A program made the translations under genes and the position numbers. Below the pieces are notes generated by a model. That model did no database searches. It was not told the DNA's origin and saw only the letters and a list, made by a program, of their open reading frames with translations. Positions 37,001 to 49,000 of a stretch of DNA of 64,000 nucleotides are shown here, in pieces; the first letter of the stretch is position 1, and each line of letters begins with the position of its first letter. Origin of the DNA: Rubellicoccus peritrichatus (GTDB taxonomy: Bacteria > Verrucomicrobiota > Verrucomicrobiia > Opitutales > Cerasicoccaceae); assembly GCF_033100135.1 (NCBI RefSeq), contig NZ_CP136920.1, positions 2,537,001-2,601,000 of the forward strand. The letters run 5' to 3'.

Positions 37001-40000
37001 GTTTTGGGGGGGACGTAAGTATTTATGGAGACGTTATCGCTGTCGGAGCCCGTGGCGATGATGATGACGGTTATTTGACCGGTAGTGCTTATGTCTACAA
37101 CCGAGCGGGGAATGATTGGCAAGAAGTGGTAAAATTAACCGCCCATGATGCGTCTCCCAGCGATCTTTTTGGCAATTCAATTGCCGTCAGTGGAGAAAGA
37201 ATTGTCGTCAGTGCTCATTTGGATGACGATAACGGTAATTCAAGTGGTAGTGCTTACATTTATTCTTATACTTCGAGTGCTTTATTGCCAGCTACGGTGA
37301 CATTCGATTTGGCTGGCAAGGGCACACGTACCGGCGGTGGCGAGTTATTTCAATATGTCAAACAAGGGACAACTGCTTTAGCGCCCATAGTTGATGAAGA
37401 TCCGGGCTGGCTCTTGACCGGTTGGGATACTGATTTTTCCTCAGTGACGAGTGATTTGACTGTAATTGCACAATACGCGCAGGCGCACACAGTGACTTTT
37501 GACTTAGACGGCAAAGGCACGCGCACAGGCGGTGGTGAGCTATCGCAAACGATTCAACATGGAAGTTCAGCCTTAGCCCCTTCAGTAAGTGCGAATACTG
37601 GTTTGGCCTTTACTGGCTGGGATGTTGCTTACGATTCTGTCACCAGTGATCTGACGGTTACCGCTCAGTATAGTCCGGTTGTCTACACAGTGACTTTTGA
37701 TCCGGACGGCAAAGGCACGCGCAGTGGCGGTGGTGAGCTATCGCAAACGGTTCAGCATGGAAGTTCAGCCTTAGCCCCTTCAGTAAGTGCGAATACTGGT
37801 TTGGCCTTTACTGGCTGGGATGTTGCTTACGATTCTGTCACCAGTGATCTGACGGTTACCGCTCAGTATAGTCCGGTTGTCTACACAGTGACTTTTGACC
37901 TGGACGGCAAAGGCACGCGCAGTGGCGGTGGTGAGCTATCGCAAACGGTTCAACATGGAAGTTCAGCCTTAGCTCCTTCAGTAAGTGCGAATGCTGATTG
38001 GTATTTTACCGGTTGGGATGTCGATTTTTCATCAATATCCGGAGATCTGATTGTGACGGCGCTCTTTGTTCCTGGATATATGGTGACTTTTGATCTTGGA
38101 ACTTATGGTAGTTTGCTTTCCGGGGAACTTGTACAGAAAATCCCTTACGGAGGGACGGCCATCGCTCCAAAATTCTCTGTTGTAAATAGCTGGTCTTTTA
38201 CTGGCTGGGATCGATCCTATCATGATATAACTCAAGCAATCGTAGTCACAGCACAATACGCTCCATCGTCGTTAATCAATTTGCTTGAGAACAAAGTTAC
38301 TGCGGATATCACAGACAATTCGAAGTTTTTTGGAGCTTCAATTAGTATCAGTGGCGATACCGCTTTGGTTGGGGCTTCTGGCATCCTAGGCTATCCGTCT
38401 AACGATAATGGATTTGCTTATGTTTTTGTTAGGAATAACGGAATTTGGACCCAGCAGGCTAAGCTGACCGCCAGTGATGGAGCCGTTAATGACTTCTTTG
38501 GGGCATCAGTTAGTGTTCATGGTGATACTGCTGTTGTTGGTTCCTTTTATAATGACGGTAGTGGCAGTGCTTATGTATACATTAGAAATACAGGCGTGTG
38601 GACTGAACAGGCCAAGTTAGCTGATAGTAACGCTGTCGATGGTGATTGGTTTGGCCGCTCTGTGTCGATCAGCGGAGATACTATTGTCGTTGGTGCACCA
38701 CAAAGCGATGAAAATGGCTATAATTCAGGTGAGGCACATGTTTTTGTTCGAGAGGAAGGAGAATGGACACACCAGGCACGCTTAATAGCGAGCGATAACA
38801 CTTATAATGATAAATTAGGGTTTTCGGTGTGTATTGATGGCGATACAATTATTGTCGGGGCAAGTGGTGATAATTCAAACCGAGGCAGTGCGCATGTATT
38901 TGTTCGATCTGGCCAAGTATGGAGTGAGCAAGCCAAGCTGACCGCCAGTGATGCCTCTTCTGGAGATACGTTTGGGACAGCTGTGAGTATCAATGGTGAT
39001 ACAGTGGTGGTGGGCGCACATCAAGATGATGACAATGGCACTTCCAGCGGTAGTGCTTATGTTTTTGTTCGTAACAATGGCAATTGGTCCGAACAAGATA
39101 AATTGATTGCCAGCGATGGCGCAGAATACGACCATTTTGGAGCGTTAGTCAGTATTTACTGTGATAAGATTGCTGTGGGAGCCCGCTACCGCGACGATAA
39201 TGGTAGTCAAAGTGGAGGTGCATACGTCTATTCTCGTCATGGCACAGAATGGTCTCAGCTACATAAGTTAAATCCCTCTGATGGTCAGGCTGATGATCAC
39301 TTTGGCTGGGCTGTTAGCCTAGATGGTGACACACTTGCAATAGGTGCCTATCATGATGATGATGTTGGAGCGGATCGTGGAAGTGCATATTTTTATGATC
39401 TGGCAGTTCACCCGGTAACTGTACTATTCGACCTTGATGGCAAAGGCACCCGCACCGGAGGCGGTGAGCTATCACAAACGATTCAATATGGCAGTGCCGC
39501 CGTGGCCCCAACAGTCAGTCCAAATACGGGTTGGAACTTTGACGGTTGGGATGTGACATTCGATTCGGTCACTGGAGATCTGACGGTGACTGCCCAATAC
39601 AGTCCGGTGGTCTACACGGTGACGTTTGATCTTGGCGATGAAGGCACGCGCACTGGTGGCGGTGAGCTGTTGCAGAGCGTGGATCATGGGACTCCTGCTG
39701 TTGCACCGACCTTTGATGTGGATGCAGCTTGGAGCTTTTCTTCCTGGGATGTGGCCTTCGATTCGGTCACTGGAGATTTGACAGTTACCGCTCAATACAG
39801 TCCGATTCTGCATACGGTCACTTTTGGCCTGGATGGTAAGGGTAGCCGTAGTGGAGGCGGTGAGCTATCACAAACGGTTCAATATGGTACTGCCGCTTTG
39901 GCCCCCTCGGTAACTGCGGATAGTGGTTGGTATTTTACCGGCTGGGATGTTGATTTCTCATCAATATCCGGAGATCTGATTGTGACGGCGCTCTTTGTTC

Positions 40001-43000
40001 CTGGATATACGGTGACTTTTGATCTTGGAACTTACGGTAGTTTGCTTTCCGGAGAACTTGTACAAACAATTCCTCAAGGAGGAACGGCTAAAGCGCCGGA
40101 GTTATCCACAGCAGACACTTGGTCTTTTGTGGGGTGGGATCAGGATTATAATAACGTGCAGTCAGGCATTACGGTAACTGCGCAATATGCTCCATCAAAC
40201 CTAGTATCCGTGCTTGAAGAAAACCATGTAGGGAGTGATGCTGCCGAATACGATTATTTTGGCACTTCCGTGAGTATTTGTGGTGATACTGCCTTGGTCG
40301 GTGCTATCGGTGATGACGACAACGGCCTTAGTAGTGGCAGTGCTTATGTGTTTGTTCGCGTTGGAAATAATTGGGTTGAACAGGCTAAACTTTTACCAAG
40401 TGATGGGGCGCGTAATAATCTCTTTGGTCATTCCGTATATGTACATGGCGATACAGCTTTAGTCAGTGCCTCCAACAAAGGGACTGTCTACGTATTTGTC
40501 CGTAGAGACGGAGTTTGGACTGAGCAAGCGAAACTCACAAACAGCGATGATCCCTTTTTCAATGGCTTCGGGAATTCCGTCAGTTTGAGCGGCAATACAG
40601 CATTGATTGGAGCCTACGGTGATTTTGAAAATGGATGGGAAAGCGGCCGTGCATACGTGTTCACCCGCAATGGTGACGTATGGACTGAACAAGCTAAATT
40701 ATTGCCGAGTGATATTATCGCTGGTGATCGATTTGGGGCTGCCGTGAGTGTTCAAGGAGATACGGCCTTTGTGGGTGCCTCATCCAATAGCGGTACCGGT
40801 AGTGTTTATGTCTTCACAAGGAATAGTGGAGCTTGGACCGAGCAAGCCAAACTTGTAAGCAGCGATGGTGCTATCGATGATTATTTCGGTCGTTCAATTA
40901 GTATGAGTGGGGACACTGCTCTGATAGGTGCTAATGGCAATGATGATGGAGGGATTTCGAGTGGCAGTGCCTACATATTTGAAAAGGTGGACAATGTCTG
41001 GACTGAACAAGCCAAGTTAACACTCAGTGATGGGGCAGATTATGACCTCCTTGGTGTATCAGTCGGGCTTAGTGGTGATTTTGCGATTGTTGGAGCTAGC
41101 GGTGATGATGGAATCGGCAGTGCTTATGTTTATGTTCGGCGTGACGGTCTTTGGAGTGAGAAATCAAAACTTCAATATAATGATAGTTCGACCAATGCTC
41201 AATTCGGTTTTTCTGTCGGCCTAAGTGGTGATACAGCCCTGGTTGGTGCCCGTTTTAATGATGATATTGATACTTCAAGTGGTAGCGTCCATTTTTACGA
41301 TCTAGGTGTACCGCCTGTAACTGTATCCTTTGATCTGGACGGCAAGGGCTTACGCACTGGTGGTGGTGAACTATCGCAAGTGATTCTATACGGCACCGCT
41401 GCATCATCTCCTTTGGTGACACCGGATACGGGCTGGAACTTTGACGGTTGGGATGTGGCATTCGATTCGGTGATGGGAGATCTGACAGTGACCGCGCAAT
41501 ACAGTCCGGTGACATACACGGTTACTTTTGACCTGGGTGATGAAGGTACTCATACCGGAGGTGGCGAGTTGGTACAATCTGTGAATCATGGTACCTCGGC
41601 TGTCGCGCCCACCTTTGATCTGGATCCAGCCTGGAGCTTTTCTTCCTGGGATCTAGACTTTAGCTCAATTACTGGAGACCTGACAATCACCGCTCTGTAC
41701 AGCCCGGCTATCTACACCGTCACTTTTGACTTGGATGGTAATGGCAGTCGCACCGGAGGAGGTGAACTATCGCAAACGATCTCATATGGCGCTGCTGCCG
41801 TAGCTCCGATAGTTACTCCAGATACAGGTTGGAACTTTGATGGTTGGGATGTTGCCTTTGATACGGTTACGGGTAATTTGACTGTGACTGCCCAATACAG
41901 CCCGGTAGTCTACACGGTGACGTTTAATCTGGGTGACGAAGGTACCCGCACCGAAGGCGGTGCGCTTGTCCAATCAGTCGATCATGGAACTTCTGCTGTT
42001 GTACCTGTCTTTAACGTAGATCCGGCCTGGAGCTTCACTGCCTGGGACCAGGACTTCAGCTCAGTTTTGGGAGATCTGACAATTACTGCCCAATATAGTC
42101 CGGTTGTCTATGCAGTGATTTTTGATCTGGACGGTAAAGGCACGCGCATCGGTGGCGGCGAGTTATCCCAAACGGTTCAATATGGCACCGCCGCCCTGTC
42201 TCCTGTGATAGGAGTGAATACGGGGTGGAACTTTGATCGCTGGGATGTTGCTTTCGGGGCTATATACGGCGACTTGACGGTGACAGCAAAATATCTCCCA
42301 TCTATGGAGCTTTTTCCTGCTCAAGAAAGTATTGCTGAAGATGCTGGAGATTTGTCGTTCACCTTAACAGCTGCTTTTGCTCCAGATACAGATATATCGG
42401 TTTCATTGACTTCAAGTGACACCACTTCTATTACCGTTCCAGAGACGGTTACCCTGCTAGCTGGAGAAAGTTCTGTTAGCTTCAATGGTAGTTTGCTTAA
42501 TGATTCAAAAATCAATGGAACGCGCACATCTACAATCACAGCGACTGTGGTCGATTGGGTGGCAGACTCTGTCGAAATTGAAATATTGGATGACGAAGAT
42601 CTTCTGTTAACGGTTATCATCCCTGAAACGGTAAGCGAGACTGACGGTATTCTTTCGGTTGGCTGGGTAACAATTTCAGGGACCTTAGAAACAGACCTGC
42701 ACATTGACTTGGTCTCGGATGATGTAACCGAGGTAGTCCTGCCATCTTCATCAATCACGATTCCCGCCGGCTCCACTACAGCGAGTTTTGATTTGGAACC
42801 GCAGACGGATGAACTGCCCGATGGTGCTCAGGACGTTACGATCACGGCCACTGCAAGTGGTTTTGTTTCAGGTTACGATACGCTTTCTGTGAAAGATTCT
42901 GACTTAGATCACTTTCAATTTGATCCTATTACAGTTGATCAGACTGCTTCGATTCCATTTTCGGTCTCAATAAAAGCAAAAGCAGTCGATGGCATTACGC

Positions 43001-46000
43001 TTAGTTCATTTACAGGTGATGTCGATTTAAACGCAGTGGGAGACAGTGGCAGTTTGATTGTGTCACCTAACTCCGTCACTTTTGTCAATGGCGTATGGTC
43101 AGGGTCTTTATCCATTGCAGCGGTAGATACAAACGTGGTTCTGTCTGCAAACTCAGGCGAAAAATCGGGAAGCTCTGATCCTTTCATATTATCGCATGGG
43201 GCGTTGGCATATTTTGACTGGAGCGCTATCTCAACGACACAGTATAGTGAAGTACCGTTTTCTGCGACCGTGACTGCAAAAGACGCGTATGGTTTTACCG
43301 TATCTTCTTTTTCTGATACAGTTGGATTTGATGCCTATGCGGAAGGCGGTAGTCCAATTGTTCGTATCTTAGCTTTTACCGCAAACGCAGATTTGACCCG
43401 AGAGTACCCTAATACTTTGACGGCAATCTCAACCTTCTTCACGGATTACACGGTTACAACAACAAACACGGGAGATGCCGCAACCCTGGCCACGCTTCTT
43501 GAAGATACAGATGTTTTCCTCATCCCGGAACAAGAAAAAGGAAGCAGTAGCAGTTATGCTACGGCTTTTGCTTCGGTGCTAAGCACATTCGTTAATAGCG
43601 GCGGAAACATCATTGTTTGCACACATGGCAAAGATGAGCATTTGTTTTTGACTAGTAGTGGTTTGATGAACATTTCTACGTCTGGAAGCACAGGCAGTAC
43701 TTCGGTTCGCAAGATTGCTGAGCATCCGTTAACCGAAGGAATTGCAAATACCTTTTCAAATCCTTATTTCAACAAGTTTACCACAACAGATGCGACGGTT
43801 GTTGTTGAAACATTAGACGGTTCATTCGATGTCGTATTTTACCGCGAGATTGGTTTGGGCCGGGCTATCGTTATCTCAACGGATTATTTTACAATCGACA
43901 CAGATATGGATCGCATTTTGGCAAATGCCGTCCGATGGGGAGAATATTCTGAATTTTTGCCGATCAGCCCATCGACTAGCGCTTCGTTCACGGATGGTGT
44001 GTGGACTGGAGATCTCGTGATTGATGATACCGGCAGTAGTGTTAGTTTGATCGCCGAGAGCAGTGGCGGGGTTACGGGAACAAGTGCACTGTTTGACGTC
44101 TTAGCTCGTCCGACTTACGAAGTCACCTTCGATTTAGATGGTAAGGGTATAAGCGTGGCCGGAGGTGAGCTTATACAAAGTGTACTTCATTTCGATTCTG
44201 CAATTGAACCGATTATTAGTGCTCTGCCTGCATGGAGTTTTGATTCCTGGGATGTTGACTTTAGCTCAATCACGAATGATTTGACTGTAGTTGCTCAATA
44301 CAGCCCGGCTATCTATACGGTGACCTTTGATTTGGATGGTAAAGGTACCCGGACAGGAGGGGGTGAGCTCATCCAGACAGTTCAGTATGGCACCAGTGCT
44401 GTCGCACCAACATTCAATGCTGCACCTGATTGGCGTTTTGATAGTTGGGACACAGATTTTAGCACCGTAACCAATGATTTGACTGTTACAGCAGTATATC
44501 TTCCTCGTATCAGTATGTCAGTCATGCCGATAGTTACCACGATTAATGCGGGCGAGAATGCTGTCATCAAAGTCATTGCCGATGTGGAAGGCTTAACCTA
44601 TCAATGGTATGAAGGTAGCAGCGGTGATACGAGCCAACCAGTTCCAGGGGCGAATGGGAATCTGCTTGTGTCGCCTGCGCTTCTTGAGAGTAAAAGCTTC
44701 TGGGTCCAGGTTAGCGATGGCGTGAAAGTCGTGGATAGTGAAAGTAGTTTGGTAACAGTAAATGTTGAAAGCTACGATTTGAAAGCAATCGGCTCCAATC
44801 AATATGGCCAGTTGGGTGTATTGGGGTATATTGCAACGCCAACGCCAGTTTGGTCCGATGTAATACAGGTTTCAGCCGGTTCAAATCATACTTTAGTGAT
44901 TACCTCTGATGGAACCCTTTGGGGTTTTGGCTCTAATCAGTATGGTCAGTTGGGTATTGGAACCACTGAACATCAAAGACTGCCAGTTTTTATAGCATCA
45001 GGCGTTCGCAAAGCAGTAGGGGGATGGCGCCATTCTCTATTTTTGAAAACAGACGGGACCGTATGGTCCATGGGGGATAACAATTATGGAGAATTGGGTG
45101 TAAATGATGCGATTCATCGGCACACGCCAGTACAGATGGCTTCAGCAGTTGAAGACATTGAAGTCGGCTATAATAACAGTTTCTTCATTAAGACGGACAA
45201 CAGTCTTTGGGGATGCGGATTTAACTCTAATGGCCAGCTAGGAGATGGCACGACTGAGAACCGATTATCGCCAGTTCTTATCGCATCAGACGTGAAGAAA
45301 GTTGCAGCCGGATATGATCATACCCTTTTCATTAAGGTAGACGGCACTTTATGGTCCATGGGAGATAACTATTATGGCGAGTTGGGAACAGGTGATAAAT
45401 TGGACCGGTCACTTCCAGTACAATGTGCCTCAGCCGTAAGAGATGTTGCAGTGGGCTTCACTCACAGCTTATTCATCAAAGACGATAATACCCTATGGGG
45501 GATGGGAAGTGGTTCCAGTGGTCAACTAGGAAATGGAAGCCGCTTAAATCGTCTGAATCCAATACTCATTGCTAGTGGTGTTACTCAAGCTGAAGCCTAC
45601 AATCATTCTAGCTTATTTATCAAGGAAGATGGAACGCTTTGGTCCATGGGATTCAACTTTTATGGTCAGCTTGGAGATGGGACCACGTTAAATCGCCTTA
45701 CACCGGTTCAAATCGCAGATGACGCAAGTTTGATTGCTTCCGGCCAATACTATAATCTTTACGTTTCAAATGATGGCATACTCAAGGCGTTTGGTCTCAA
45801 TTCAGTTGGCCAGTTAGGTACTTTGGATAAGGCCTTCAGAACAGATCCCGTTTCTGTTGCCTCTGATGTCATATCTATGAGCTCTGGTAATCGCTTCACC
45901 CTGTTATTAAAGTCAGATGGAACACTGTGGGCAACGGGCTATAATGGTTACAATCAATTAGGAGATGGAGAAGGAGGAGTACACAAATTTACTCCAATCC

Positions 46001-49000
46001 TGGTTTCTGAAGGGGTCGCCCAGATGTCCGCCGGAGCGAACTATACTTTATTCGTTAAATCCGACGGAACGCTTTGGGGCATAGGATACAATCTGAATGG
46101 CGAATTAGGCAACGGCACTACTGACACTGGTTTTCGATCGGCTCCGATGCAGATTGCAAGTCACGTTGCGAAGGTTGATGCGGCAAATTCTCATAGTCTG
46201 TTTATTAGAACTGACGGAACGCTTTGGGCTATGGGTTCAAATACCAATTCGCAAATCGGATATGGGCTACCGACTAAATCACTAACACCTGTTCAGATTG
46301 AAACGAATGTTATCGAGATTTCAGCTGGCTTATCTAATTCTCTGTTTATTAAGTCCGACCAATCATTGTGGGGAGTTGGTTCCAATAGTTCCGGGCAATT
46401 GGGAGATGGTACGAGAATAAGGCGAGATATGCCTATTGAGATCGCTTCCAACGTGAAAAAAGCCATATCTGGATATGGTCATAATTTATTTATCAAAACG
46501 GATGACACCTTGTGGGGAATGGGAGACAATGAATCCGGTGAGCTTGGAGATGGGACCACCACTCGGAAGACTGTACCTATCAAGGTGGCCGAAAATGTGG
46601 CCGATGCATCCACCTACTATTCCCATAGTTTGTTTGTGAAAAATGACCAGACACTTTGGGCCATGGGGGGAAACATTTATGGTCAGTTAGGAGATGGAAC
46701 GACGACTGATCGTTTGAGTCCTGTTCAGGTTGCGACTGATGTGGTTGCTCTTGAGGCAGGTTACTGGCATTCGATGTTCTTGCAAAAGCCGGGAACATAC
46801 TCCGTCTATTTCAATTTGGCTGCCCATGGCACACGTTCAGGTGGTGGTGAATTGATTCAAACCCTGAAGACCGGTAGTGATGCCATAGCTCCAACAGTGG
46901 CAGTCAGTGATGGTTGGGTATTTGCTGGATGGGATACGGACTTTTCCTCCGTATCGAACGATCTGACCGTAACCGCCCAGTACAACCCAGTGCTTTATAC
47001 GGTTACTTTCGACCTTGGTACGTATAGTACGCGAACAGGGGGCGGTGAGTTGTCTCAGACTATTGGTCATGGCAGTGCTGCATTCACTCCAACTTTTAAT
47101 GTGGATCCAGGCTGGAACTTTACCGGGTGGGATATCGATTTCAGCTCAGTAACCAGCGATCTTACTGTGACCGCGCAATACAGTCCGGTTACTTATACCG
47201 TAACCTTTGACCTTGGAGCTTATGGTACGCGAACGGGCGGCGGTGAACTGTCTCAGAGCATACAGCATGGAAACGCCGCTGTGGCTCCTACCTTTGATGT
47301 GGCTGGCGGTTGGCAATTCTCAGGTTGGGATATCGATTTTAGCTTAGTAACGAGTAACTCGACCGTAACCGCGCAATACACTCCTACTTTCTATACCGTA
47401 ACTTTTGATCTGGGTGCCTATGGAATGCGTACCGGAGGTGGTGAATTGATTCAATCGATTGCCAATGAAGAAGCAGCCGTGGCTCCTTCTTTTGATGTTA
47501 CTTCAGGTTGGCATTTTTCAGGTTGGGATACCACTTTCGATCTGGTTAATTCAGACATGACGATCACTGCGCAGTATTTGCCGGTTCACACTGTTACCTT
47601 TGATTTGGATGGCAAAGCAAGCCGCATTGGGGGTGGGACTTTGACGCAAAGTGTCGTGGATGGCCTTGGAGCGATACAGCCTAGTCTAATGGTTGATCCC
47701 GGATGGGCCTTTGATAGTTGGGATGTCGATTTCAGTTTTGTCCAGAGCGATCTTACGGTGACTGCGCAGTATATCTCGGGTCACATGGTCATTTTTGATT
47801 TGGGAACGCGAGGTAGTTTACTCAATGGTAAGCTTGTTCAAGTAGTGCCAACTGGTTCCACTGCTATCGCTCCGGAGATTTCAGTCGAAGAGGGTTGGGA
47901 CTTCATCGGTTGGGATCGATCGTATGGGAATGTAGGTGAAAATATTAGTGTTACCGCCCAGTATTTACCTGAATCTGATGTCGGAGTTTCCGAATACAAA
48001 ATTCTATCACCGGAAAGCCTCACTGGACGATTCCCAACTTCGGTCGCCATTTGTGGAGATACTCTAGTCACCGGATATATCGAAGGCAGTGGACGGGTAC
48101 TGGTCTATACACGCGAAGGTTCTGACTGGGTTTTACAAGCTGAGTTATTTTCAAATGACTATAATTCCTATTTTGGTACGGCTGTTGCCATCTATGGAGA
48201 TACACTTGCCATTGGACAGCCTGCTTTTAACAGTAACGTAGGGGCAGTGCACCTTTACCAGCGCTTGGGTACTACATGGAGTTTTGTTCAGAGACTTACG
48301 CCATCTGATGCTCCCGGTTACTCAAATTTTGGGACTTCCGTTTCCCTACACGGTGATATTTTAGCGGTGGGGGCACCGACAGGGAGTAGTTCCTTAGGTG
48401 CAGCCTATATATTTAACCGGAGTGACGATGCTTGGAGCGAAATTCAGAAAATTGTAGTTGAAGATGCGTCGAATTACAGTTCATTTGGTCAGTCTCTTTC
48501 ATTGTATGAAGAAACCCTGCTTGTAGGAGCACCGAATGATGATGTTGATGGTTCTGAATTGGGGAGTGCCTATATTTTTCGTTTAGAAGAAGGCATATGG
48601 AATCAGCAAACAAAGCTGGTTGCCGATGATGGTGAGGATTATGACTTATTCGGCAGGTCAGTTAGCCTGAGCTCAACAACAGCAATCTGTGCCTCATACA
48701 ATAAAGATCTCGTCTCAGGTAGTTCCGGTGCCACTTACGTCTTTGAACGAGATGGAGAGGGATGGGACTTTGAAACGAAACTGGTCGCTGTTGATATGGA
48801 GCATATACCGCCTGATTCATTCACGGTGGCGCTCAATGGCAACACCATCGTCATGGGCGCGCCAGGTGATGATCGAAATGGAGACTCTGCAGGCAGTGTT
48901 TATACTTATCGTCGAGGCAATGTGGGTTGGGAGTTGGCAGATTCTTACCTTAGCAGTGACGGGGTTCAGCATGATCTGTTCGGCGTGTTTGTTGCTGTCA

